Shown here: positions 1-6,130 of the stretch, in pieces
Position numbering within the stretch: position 1 is the stretch's first letter
How the letters are laid out: every line of letters begins with the position of its first letter
Origin: an uncultured Lachnospiraceae bacterium
GTDB taxonomy: Bacteria > Bacillota > Clostridia > Lachnospirales > Lachnospiraceae
Assembly (NCBI GenBank): GCA_934359535.1
Contig: CAKRLN010000072.1
Span: forward strand, 1 to 10,458
Reading direction: 5' to 3'
DNA: 10,458 bases
Program-made: the position numbers and the translations under genes
The notes under the pieces: generated by a model
What the model saw: the letters and a program-made list of their open reading frames with translations, nothing else
What the model was told of the DNA's origin: nothing
Databases searched by the model: none

Positions 1-179
1 GCATCCTTCTCTACCATGCCCTTCACCCCGCGCACCTGACCTTCAATACGGCTGAGCCGGTTGATCAGATCCTTATATTCCTTGTCGGTGCGGTGCTTTG
101 TCTTACTCTGGCAACAGCAGCAGCCCTTTGCGCTGCCTGTTTTATTTTCTTCTGTCCCTGTATTCTTCTTTTCCACCAT
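1..179 (-). CDS. csoR: CsoR/RcnR-family metal-sensing transcriptional repressor (N-terminal part)
   Basis: The first 59 codons of a small DNA-binding repressor are present; the C-terminal half lies beyond the left edge. Residues 29-58 carry the family signature (HRTDKEY, then RLSRIEGQVRGVKGMVEKD). Proteins of this family form all-helical tetramers that release their operator on binding Cu(I), Ni/Co, persulfide or formaldehyde. The residues that decide the ligand (a Cys just after this point and a later His/Cys pair) are mostly outside the window, so the inducer cannot be read from the protein. The start is ATG at 177-179, preceded by a strong GGGGAGG at 188-194. An N-terminal extension holds four consecutive cysteines (residues 20-23), which is unusual. 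The promoter contains a CsoR-like operator, so autoregulation, probably together with copper-export genes outside the window, is the best reading. Family assignment is firm; copper specificity is inferred from the operator. Confidence 0.92.
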   Translation of the reverse strand, partial: MVEKKNTGTEENKTGSAKGCCCCQSKTKHRTDKEYKDLINRLSRIEGQVRGVKGMVEKD

Positions 180-242
180 ATTATTTTCCTCCCCATGTGA
201 TTTCATTCCAAATTTGGTTCCAAAAAGCTTTTTTACGCGCTC

Positions 243-272
243 ATTATATACCCCCATAGGGTATATTGTCAA
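243..272 (-). promoter_or_regulatory. csoR promoter, SigA-type
   Basis: On the minus strand TTGACA (267-272) and TATAAT (243-248) are both exact consensus hexamers with an 18-base spacer. They lie about 65 bases upstream of the repressor start codon. The spacer is occupied by the inverted repeat at 247-265, so a bound repressor would block polymerase. Confidence 0.85.
247..265. promoter_or_regulatory. CsoR-type operator
   Basis: This is a perfect inverted repeat with 7-base arms, TATACCC and GGGTATA, separated by CCATA. Read on the minus strand the core is ATACCCTATGGGGGTAT. From memory, this closely resembles the Bacillus subtilis copZA site bound by CsoR. It lies inside the spacer of the promoter that drives the CsoR-family gene and overlaps its -10 element. 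Persulfide-sensing CstR sites are similar, so the site alone does not separate copper from sulfide sensing. Confidence 0.82.
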
Positions 273-275
273 GTT

Positions 276-355
276 AAAAAAAAGATTTGGATGTCAAAAG
301 GTATCGCACGATTTCGTTCGTGTCAAATTGAATTTCACCTTTTTACACCCAAATC
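276..355 (-). terminator. Rho-independent terminator of the ltaS-like/HAD/capA operon
   Basis: In the minus-strand transcript an 11-base-pair outer stem (plus-strand arms 284-294 and 345-355, one G-U pair) continues, after one mismatch, into a 7-base-pair stem (296-302 with 337-343). An inner CACGA/TCGTG hairpin (307-322) sits in the loop. Eight uridines follow (A-run 276-283 on the plus strand). The hairpin starts about ten bases after the capA stop codon. The U-tract ends only three bases before the csoR -35 box, so the two transcription units are insulated with almost no spare DNA. Confidence 0.82.
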
Positions 356-363
356 CTATACAA

Positions 364-1620
364 TTATTCGAAAATTTCAGGAATATCCGGCCAGATCTCA
401 TTGCAGAGCTGCTTACAGTAATCCAGTGAAAATGCTGCATCCTGACTGCGGATTTCATTTTTTTCGGCAAGCTCCTCTGTATATTCATGAAGCGGATATG
501 CGGTCACGCCCTGATAGCCGGATTCCACATGGGAGATAACCGGCTCCACTCCATAGCCGCTGATTTTTACTGTACCATCCTCCCCACGGGTCAGTGTCAC
601 CTCTGCAAGTCCACCGACCATACGATCCGAAATACCGGCTCCGCTGTCGGATGTCCAGTTCACAAAGTTCCCAAGGGAATAATACACAAGCATCTCTTTT
701 CCATCATTCTCATCCCCATACCATTCAACCGGTTCGATCACATGCGGATGTGTTCCGATCACAAGGTCTGCACCATTTTCCGCAAAAATCCTTGTCCAGT
801 ATTTCTGCTCGTCCGTGATCCCATGCTCATACTCTGTCCCCCAATGCGGGCAGACAACTGTAAAATCTGCAAGCTCCTCTGCCTGCTTCAGATCTGAGAT
901 CACCTTATCCTCCCTGAGAAGATCCACACCATACGGCATGTCCGCCGGAAGGCTGATTCCATTTGTCCCATAGGTATAATTTAAAATTGCGATCTTCATT
1001 CCGTTTTTTTCATAAACGCAGATCTGATCCTGCTCCTCCCTGCTGTTGTGAATTCCAAGCACAGTTTCCTGTGGATAATTTGTTTTCCAGAAATTCATAC
1101 AGTTTATGAGCCCATTTTTGCCCTTATCAAGTGCATGGTTTGTCGCATGCAGGATCACATCAAAGCCGGCATTCACTAATGCATCCCCAAGCGCATACGG
1201 TGCATTAAAGCTTGGATATCCGGTAATTCCAAGCTCCTCTCCTCCGATAATCACTTCCTGATTGACAAGCGCAATATCCGCATCCTTTATTGCAGCCACA
1301 TGGGAAAACAGCTGATCAAAGTGATAGCTTCCATCCTCTGCAAGTCCGCTTTCTGCAACCGGAGTATGCAAAAGCACATCGCCTGCCATAACAAGCGATA
1401 CCGTCTCCGGCTCTGGTTCCGTTTCTGAAATCATGCTGCCCTTTTGTTCGGTGTCAGAAACTTCCGTTTCATCCGTCTGACTAACCGCATATTCCGCCTG
1501 CCCGGATTCGCCCCTTTGCTCCGTTCCAGATACGGACTTTGTGCTCTGGCATCCGCTCACAAACATACACGCTGCAAAGATAACTGCTGCGGCACGCATT
1601 CCTGTCATTTTTCTTCTCAC
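364..1620 (-). CDS. CapA-family lipoprotein (PGA_cap metallophosphatase fold)
   Basis: A 418-residue lipoprotein of the poly-gamma-glutamate/capsule CapA family. Residues 9-24 form a lipoprotein signal ending in lipobox VSGC (Cys24 lipidated), so it should be anchored to the outer face of the membrane. Residues 25-73 are an acidic, Ser/Thr-rich linker. The metallophosphatase-like domain spans about 74-365 with GDVLLH (80-85), NQE (120-122), NHALD (161-165), PHWGTEY (258-264), GTHPHV (289-294) and YSLGNFV (314-320). Family members are linked to poly-gamma-glutamate synthesis, but most homologues outside such loci have no proven substrate, and no pgsBC genes are present here. The start is GTG at 1618-1620 because AAGGGGAG lies seven bases upstream; the ATG at 1608 is too far from it. 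It is the last gene of a three-gene operon, 21 bases after the HAD gene. Confidence 0.9.
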   Translation of the reverse strand: MRRKMTGMRAAAVIFAACMFVSGCQSTKSVSGTEQRGESGQAEYAVSQTDETEVSDTEQKGSMISETEPEPETVSLVMAGDVLLHTPVAESGLAEDGSYHFDQLFSHVAAIKDADIALVNQEVIIGGEELGITGYPSFNAPYALGDALVNAGFDVILHATNHALDKGKNGLINCMNFWKTNYPQETVLGIHNSREEQDQICVYEKNGMKIAILNYTYGTNGISLPADMPYGVDLLREDKVISDLKQAEELADFTVVCPHWGTEYEHGITDEQKYWTRIFAENGADLVIGTHPHVIEPVEWYGDENDGKEMLVYYSLGNFVNWTSDSGAGISDRMVGGLAEVTLTRGEDGTVKISGYGVEPVISHVESGYQGVTAYPLHEYTEELAEKNEIRSQDAAFSLDYCKQLCNEIWPDIPEIFE

Positions 1621-1641
1621 AATCCTACTCCCCTTCTGCTG

Positions 1642-2298
1642 TTATTTGTTCATTTTCTCAATTAACAAAAGAATCTCATTTGGCTTATGTACAAGCTGTG
1701 TCGCTCCATGCTCCTTTAAAAATGCTTCACTCCGGAATCCCCAGGTAACCGAGATACATGACAGTCCGCTGTTTTTGGCAGTCTCGATATCAACATCAGA
1801 ATCCCCGACATAGACTGCCTCCTCTGGTGCAATCTGAAGCTCCTCTAAAGCCTTATAAACCATATCCGGTGCCGGCTTCTTTGGAACCTCCTCACTCTCC
1901 CCAATCGCCGCATCCATTTTACCGGAAAAATAATCCTCATTTAAAATCTTAACCGCCGGATCCATCTTATTCGACACGATTGCCGTCTTTATGCCGCAAG
2001 CTTCCAGTTCCTCTAACAGCTCCTCTATCCCTGGATAAAGCTTCGTATCCTCCTTGCAATGCGCTGCATAATACTCCCGGAAATACTGATAAGTGCGTGC
2101 AAATGCCGGATTATTCTCTCCATCCGGGATTGCCCGTTCCATCAGCTTTTTCACACCGTTTCCGACAAACCGGCACACCTCATCCACGCTGTGCTGCGGC
2201 ATATGCTCCTTTTCAAGCGCAGCATTCACCGCGTTAGAAAGATCCTGTAACGTATCTAAAAGTGTTCCATCCAGATCAAAAATAACTGCCTTTATCAT
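1642..2298 (-). CDS. HAD-family hydrolase, phosphoglycolate phosphatase/PpaX-like
   Basis: A 218-residue cytoplasmic haloacid-dehalogenase phosphatase, full length for the Gph/PpaX group. All four catalytic motifs are visible: DLDGTLLDT with nucleophile Asp8 and acid/base Asp10, Ser109 in IVSNK, Lys141 in KKPAPD, and GDSDVD (165-170) with Asp166 and Asp170. The helical cap lies between residues 16 and 88 and includes VGNGVKKL, typical of phosphoglycolate phosphatases. Enzymes of this type remove phosphate from 2-phosphoglycolate, pyrophosphate or related small molecules; the substrate cannot be settled from sequence. The start ATG has AAAAGGAG eight bases upstream. It sits 20 bases after the LtaS-like gene and 21 before capA, so it is co-transcribed with two envelope genes, hinting at a phosphorylated envelope-precursor substrate. 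That last point is inference. Confidence 0.9.
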   Translation of the reverse strand: MIKAVIFDLDGTLLDTLQDLSNAVNAALEKEHMPQHSVDEVCRFVGNGVKKLMERAIPDGENNPAFARTYQYFREYYAAHCKEDTKLYPGIEELLEELEACGIKTAIVSNKMDPAVKILNEDYFSGKMDAAIGESEEVPKKPAPDMVYKALEELQIAPEEAVYVGDSDVDIETAKNSGLSCISVTWGFRSEAFLKEHGATQLVHKPNEILLLIEKMNK

Positions 2299-2318
2299 CT
2301 CTGTACTCCTTTTCGTTC

Positions 2319-4274
2319 TTATTTATAGTAGGGGAAAAACATGCTGCTCCTGTTTTTCTTGTCAAACATTGCATTGTACTGTAAGATATTATAATTTTTT
2401 ATCCACTCCTCTTCTTCTCCGGAAGCATCATCCAGATGCACAAACGTGCCCTGTGTTTTGGAATAATAACCTCTGGAATTGATTGCCGGCACAACCTCCA
2501 TCATATCAGAAAGGAACTGATTGTAAGCTGGAAGCGCAATCCCTGCCTGCTTTAACGCGATCGTAGATAAATAATCAATACTTGTAATATCCACATTTTC
2601 CTCTGCGGAATCATAATTCGTCCAGATAAAAAACGGTACCTTGTACAGATCCTCCAGTTCCTCCATCGTCAGATTCGAAAGTCCCTTTCCATTCATCATC
2701 TGATAAAAGGCAGAATTTAAGCTCGGCTGGTGATCTCCGAAAAATACAATCTCAACTGGATCATCCACATTCTTAAAATAACTGATCAGACTCTGCACCG
2801 CCTTATCACTCTCATGCACAAGCGACAGATACTGATTTACATCCGTATAGGAACGTCCGGTCTTATAGATTTCCTCATGGAAATTACTGTAGCTGTCCGC
2901 ATAACCGCCATGGTTCTGCATCGTAATTCCCATGATAAACAGATTCTCATTGGATGCCCGGCTCTCGTAACGGTCAATGATCTTATCATACATTTCCTGA
3001 TCTGTAATATATTCACGCAGGATTCTGCTCTGATCAAAATCATCTATAAAATGCATTTCATCAAATCCAAGCTTCGGATATACCTGATTCCTGCTCCATC
3101 CAGTCTCATAGTACGGATGCATCGCAACACAGGTGTACCCGACATCCTTTAACGTAGTCACGATAGATGCCGGCGTTTTATTGATGTACTGCTGATAAAC
3201 AACCGAACCACTCGGCAAAAAGGCCATCGAATTTCCAGTCATGAATTCCCATTCGGAATTCGGTGTCTTTGCTCCAAAAACTGAGGAAAGTGCATAGCCC
3301 TTTATGGTATTTTCCTGAAGCGAATCGATAAACGGAGTAAGCGGTTCATTCGTCTGAAGATCTCCAAGCACACTAAGATCCGAAAATGACTCATTCATAA
3401 TCGCAATGATCGTCGGCTTTTTCTCTGTTGTATTCGAAACAGCTGGAACGCTTTCACTGCCTGAATATTGCTTTTCCAGCGCCTCCACAGCGTCCTTCGA
3501 ATATCCGTCCGGTTCTGAAACGAAGCTATCACGGACACCAAGCGCAAAATTTAAAATATAACCATTCCGGTAAGTTCCCTTCTGCTCCCAGGTCTCCGTA
3601 TTTACATAAACACATTTGGATGCGACGAAGATCACAAGCACTGCTCCAAGCAGTACACTGATTACGGTCATCCCGATTCTTGATTGAAAGGTAACATAGC
3701 ATTTCCGGACAAATGCAACAAGAAGGATCGATGCAAGAATCGCATAAGCCCCACGGTCATGAATCCGGAACTGATAATTTCCAGCAACACTCAGTCCGGT
3801 TCCAATCGAACGGATATCGCTGAAGGAAAATTCATTCTGCCGGAACAGATACACAAAATAATCGACAAAACCAAAGCTTAAAAAAGCAATATGTGCAATG
3901 ATACAGCTAAGTCCGGTATTATTTGTAAAAAGCTGTACAACAAGATATCCAACCGCAATACAAAGTACGTTAAGGAACAGCTTTTCATCTGTTGTCCGCC
4001 AGAATACATCCGGCTCTAAAATCACATACTGGATCAAAAACATCGTTGCCGTGCTGCAGCCTCCAACCAGAAGAACTGTCCACAGCCAGGGAAGTCCCGG
4101 ACTTAGCTCAACCTTAAGACTTTTGATCAGATAATATGCCCCTGCAAACACCAAAACACTCCAGAGTGCAATCCCGGAAAGGACATGCAGCACTATCGCA
4201 AAACAGAATGCTGCAAGCAGGCGGATATTATTTTTTTTATCATACTGTAATCTGATTTTCATGGTTTTACGCAT
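2319..4274 (-). CDS. LtaS-like membrane sulfatase-fold phosphoglycerol transferase
   Basis: A 651-residue membrane protein of the lipoteichoic acid synthase family. About six to seven hydrophobic segments fill residues 17-220, followed by an extracellular alkaline-phosphatase/sulfatase-fold domain from about 286 to 600. Expected LtaS catalytic and Mn-binding positions are present: Glu295 in IMNESFSDL, Thr337 in FGAKTPNSEWEF as the likely nucleophile, His455 in MQNHGGY, and Asp514-His515 in FFGDHQPS. LtaS enzymes transfer glycerophosphate from phosphatidylglycerol onto a glycolipid-anchored chain; relatives modify other glycans or lipids, so the acceptor is not certain. Residue numbers count from the ATG at 4274. 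No good ribosome site precedes that codon, whereas AAAGGA lies 11 bases before the in-frame ATG at 4262, so the real start may be there (647 residues). It is the first gene of the operon with the HAD hydrolase and capA. Confidence 0.9.
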   Translation of the reverse strand: MRKTMKIRLQYDKKNNIRLLAAFCFAIVLHVLSGIALWSVLVFAGAYYLIKSLKVELSPGLPWLWTVLLVGGCSTATMFLIQYVILEPDVFWRTTDEKLFLNVLCIAVGYLVVQLFTNNTGLSCIIAHIAFLSFGFVDYFVYLFRQNEFSFSDIRSIGTGLSVAGNYQFRIHDRGAYAILASILLVAFVRKCYVTFQSRIGMTVISVLLGAVLVIFVASKCVYVNTETWEQKGTYRNGYILNFALGVRDSFVSEPDGYSKDAVEALEKQYSGSESVPAVSNTTEKKPTIIAIMNESFSDLSVLGDLQTNEPLTPFIDSLQENTIKGYALSSVFGAKTPNSEWEFMTGNSMAFLPSGSVVYQQYINKTPASIVTTLKDVGYTCVAMHPYYETGWSRNQVYPKLGFDEMHFIDDFDQSRILREYITDQEMYDKIIDRYESRASNENLFIMGITMQNHGGYADSYSNFHEEIYKTGRSYTDVNQYLSLVHESDKAVQSLISYFKNVDDPVEIVFFGDHQPSLNSAFYQMMNGKGLSNLTMEELEDLYKVPFFIWTNYDSAEENVDITSIDYLSTIALKQAGIALPAYNQFLSDMMEVVPAINSRGYYSKTQGTFVHLDDASGEEEEWIKNYNILQYNAMFDKKNRSSMFFPYYK

Positions 4275-4295
4275 CCTTTACAAAAAACTACCGTT

Positions 4296-4325
4296 ACCAT
4301 ACACCCAAATGCGCTTCTATGACAA
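4296..4325 (-). promoter_or_regulatory. Possible promoter of the ltaS-like operon
   Basis: On the minus strand TTGTCA (4320-4325) and TATGGT (4296-4301) are separated by 18 bases, between the upstream terminator and the ltaS-like gene. The -10 match is only moderate. It is the best candidate in a gap of only about 75 bases, and a start near 4289 would fit translation from the ATG at 4262. Confidence 0.35.
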
Positions 4326-4349
4326 GAGCTATTTCTGCAAAGCCGTACA

Positions 4350-4390
4350 AAAAAGGAACGCACACGCTTCTTTGCTGTGCGTTCCTTTTT
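4350..4390 (-). terminator. Strong Rho-independent terminator of the radical SAM gene
   Basis: Perfect 15-base arms (4350-4364 and 4376-4390, core GGAACGCACA) enclose an 11-base loop. In the minus direction the stem ends in a run of U, and it begins about 18 bases after the radical SAM stop codon. A T-rich tract also follows on the plus side, so it could work in both directions. It separates the radical SAM unit from the ltaS-like operon. Confidence 0.93.
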
Positions 4391-4408
4391 CTTTCTTTTC
4401 GTTTGCGC

Positions 4409-5815
4409 TTACCGCTCCTGATATTTCTTAAAGTTCTGATATCCCTTTGCAACATGTGGATGCTCTGCCCATAATTTATCAGCAGTCTCTTTCCACTCAT
4501 TTGCGTAATCCACGCATTTTCCACAAAGATGTTCCACTGGTTCTGCCTCCTCTACGTCTGTAGAATGAGCCCCTGTCTCATGTACCATTCTCTGAAGAAT
4601 CTCTGGATTCTCAAGCATTGGACATGGTCTTAACATATTATCATTGAATGGCTGATTGTCTCTGTATGCCATAAATAATGGCTGTTTCAGACATTCTAAT
4701 AAAGATTTCTCACGGATGTTTGCACCGGAATAATGGATAAATACACAAGGCTCCACATCACCCTTTGGATTGATATGGCAGTAGTTACGTCCTCCTGCAA
4801 TACATCCTCCGACAAACTCACCGTCGTTCTGGAAATCCATAACAAAGATCTCCTTGCCGCCTTCCATCGCACGGACTTCTCTGATTCTGTGATAAATATA
4901 TTCTCGCTGCTCTTTTGTTGGCATCAGCTCTGGAGAAGCCTTCATACCAACCGGCATCAGATGGAAATACCATGCGAAACGGCTTCCATGCTCAATTAAA
5001 AGATCAAAGAACTCATCCGATGTTACGGAATCCATATTTTTGCTTGTATAGCATACACTGTTGCCAAAGATCAGTCCATTCTCATGAAGCAGATCCATTG
5101 CATGAAGCACCTTGCCATATACACCTTCACCGCGGCGGAAGTCATTTGCATCCTCAAATCCCTCTAAGGAAATGGATAAGGATAAGTTGCCGACACGCTT
5201 CATATCATCACAAAGCTTCTGGTCAACTAAGGTTCCGTTTGTATAGCAGTGGAAGGCACAGTCATTGTGTTTTTCGCAGAGCTTGATAATATCAGCCTTA
5301 CGTACCAGTGGTTCCCCGCCCGTCATCATATAGAAGTAAATACCAAGCTCCTTGCCCTGTGTAACAATGTTATCCAGCTCTTCAAATGAGAGATTTAATT
5401 TATTTCCATACTCTGCTGCCCAGCATCCGGTACAATGTAAGTTACATGCAGATGTCGGATCCATTAAGATCAACCATGGAATATTGCACTGCTCCTGTAC
5501 TCTCATCTTACGGATCTGCTTGGTTCCAGCAAATGCTGCCTGATAACCAAGGTTTAATGCGGTCATTTTTGCAACATGAGGATCGGTCTCTGCCAATAAT
5601 CTTTTGACATATTTCATCCACTTTGCATCCGGGTTCTTGATCATCTTCTTAGCGCCTTCATATGCGTCTTCTCTGAAGTTGTCACCCATAAACTTTTTGG
5701 TAAGCTCTACAATATTTAATAATGCCTTGTCTGGATCTTTATTCAAACTCTTTAATACCGCGTCAATTGCCACGCTGAATGCCGTTCTTTCAGCGGCGTC
5801 TTTAATTCCTGCCAT
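4409..5815 (-). CDS. Radical SAM enzyme with SPASM-like C-terminal cysteine region
   Basis: A 468-residue iron-sulfur enzyme. The radical SAM core begins near residue 112 with CNLHCTGC (Cys124, Cys128, Cys131, binding the S-adenosylmethionine cluster), followed by MTGGEP (164-169) and ISLEGF (215-220). About 110 residues before the core are rich in charged helices. The C-terminal region carries further cysteines: Cys338, Cys346 and Cys357 around NPKGDVEPC, then Cys398 and a CGKC pair at 431-434, suggesting one or more auxiliary clusters of SPASM/twitch type. The product and reaction are not known to me. The architecture is compatible with enzymes that couple or modify lipid chains, but also with peptide-modifying enzymes, although no precursor peptide is visible nearby. 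The start ATG has ACGGAGG ten bases upstream. It is monocistronic, with its own promoter, a leader of about 180 bases and its own terminator, and is divergent from a phospholipase C family gene. Confidence 0.9.
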   Translation of the reverse strand: MAGIKDAAERTAFSVAIDAVLKSLNKDPDKALLNIVELTKKFMGDNFREDAYEGAKKMIKNPDAKWMKYVKRLLAETDPHVAKMTALNLGYQAAFAGTKQIRKMRVQEQCNIPWLILMDPTSACNLHCTGCWAAEYGNKLNLSFEELDNIVTQGKELGIYFYMMTGGEPLVRKADIIKLCEKHNDCAFHCYTNGTLVDQKLCDDMKRVGNLSLSISLEGFEDANDFRRGEGVYGKVLHAMDLLHENGLIFGNSVCYTSKNMDSVTSDEFFDLLIEHGSRFAWYFHLMPVGMKASPELMPTKEQREYIYHRIREVRAMEGGKEIFVMDFQNDGEFVGGCIAGGRNYCHINPKGDVEPCVFIHYSGANIREKSLLECLKQPLFMAYRDNQPFNDNMLRPCPMLENPEILQRMVHETGAHSTDVEEAEPVEHLCGKCVDYANEWKETADKLWAEHPHVAKGYQNFKKYQER

Positions 5816-5850
5816 ATGACTTAATCCTCCGTTTTCATAACAATTTCGAC

Positions 5851-5860
5851 TCTACGTAGA
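5851..5860. repeat. Palindrome TCTACGTAGA in the radical SAM leader
   Basis: A perfect 10-base palindrome about 20 bases upstream of the radical SAM ribosome binding site. Its CTACG core recurs at 5963-5967 and 5995-5999 in the same region, which could mark one regulator's binding sites or RNA hairpin parts. Confidence 0.5.
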
Positions 5861-5863
5861 AGT

Positions 5864-5937
5864 ATATGGGAATCTTTCTTATTTTTACATATCCAAACCG
5901 ATTTTGCTGTATGGCTGAAATATACATTTTCCCATAT
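5864..5937 (-). other. Candidate folded 5' leader of the radical SAM mRNA
   Basis: Perfect 9-base arms ATATGGGAA (5864-5872) and TTCCCATAT (5929-5937) enclose 56 bases within the roughly 180-base untranslated leader. In the RNA this would give one closing stem with a large interior. I do not recognise a known riboswitch core in it, and the interior pairing is weak. Confidence 0.35.
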
Positions 5938-5981
5938 TTGTCTATTTTTCCAGGACCTTTTTCTACGCCTTATGTCGTCAT

Positions 5982-5998
5982 GTAGTTTTTCGAACTAC
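5982..5998. promoter_or_regulatory. Dyad at the radical SAM transcription start (possible operator)
   Basis: Perfect 6-base arms GTAGTT and AACTAC with a 5-base spacer begin about six bases after the -10 box, so they cover the expected start site. This is a classic repressor position; alternatively it forms a hairpin at the extreme 5' end of the mRNA. Confidence 0.5.
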
Positions 5999-6003
5999 GT
6001 CAC

Positions 6004-6031
6004 ATTATATCACTGTTATGTTTAATGTCAA
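6004..6031 (-). promoter_or_regulatory. Promoter of the radical SAM gene
   Basis: On the minus strand TTGACA (6026-6031) and TATAAT (6004-6009) are exact consensus hexamers with a 16-base spacer. Transcription would start near 5997, giving a leader of about 180 bases before the ATG at 5815. Confidence 0.82.
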
Positions 6032-6054
6032 CCAAGTTTTTCCATATAATGTGC

Positions 6055-6083
6055 TGGAATTTTCCGGACGCAGTCACTATAAT
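6055..6083 (+). promoter_or_regulatory. Probable promoter of the phospholipase C family gene
   Basis: An exact TATAAT (6078-6083) is preceded at 17 bases by TGGAAT, a poor -35 match (3 of 6). Initiation near 6090 would leave a leader of about 40 bases. The weak -35 suggests either low expression or an activator. Confidence 0.5.
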
Positions 6084-6130
6084 AGTATACGGAAAAACGC
6101 AATCTTATTTTGCCGAATGGAGGCTATAAT

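Larger units (their letters stand above)
5816..6130. other. Divergent intergenic region between radical SAM and phospholipase genes
   Basis: This 315-base gap contains no credible coding sequence. It holds a consensus minus-strand promoter, a weaker plus-strand promoter, a dyad at the minus-strand start site, a second palindrome near the radical SAM ribosome site, and an inverted repeat that could fold the leader. These are listed separately. Confidence 0.85.

Noticed and set aside
291..326. Two further minus-strand TTGACA-like hexamers upstream of csoR
   Set aside because: They lie inside the terminator stems and loop and have no matching -10 box at 16-18 bases.
61..429. Plus-strand reading frame of 122 codons over the csoR start and the intergenic region
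   Set aside because: It lies antisense to csoR, its promoter and the capA terminator, has no ribosome site or family resemblance, and all of that DNA is better explained by control elements.
4294..4524. Minus-strand reading frame of 76 codons
   Set aside because: It crosses the 15-base-pair terminator and overlaps the end of the radical SAM gene in another frame; its composition looks like translated hairpin sequence.
5604..5819. Plus-strand frame of 71 codons opposite the start of the radical SAM gene
   Set aside because: Antisense shadow of a well-supported gene; no ribosome site or promoter.
6110..6130. TTG at 6110 as the start of the phospholipase family gene
   Set aside because: There is no ribosome site before it, while GGAGG is ideally placed for the ATG at 6131, and the conserved family start begins there.
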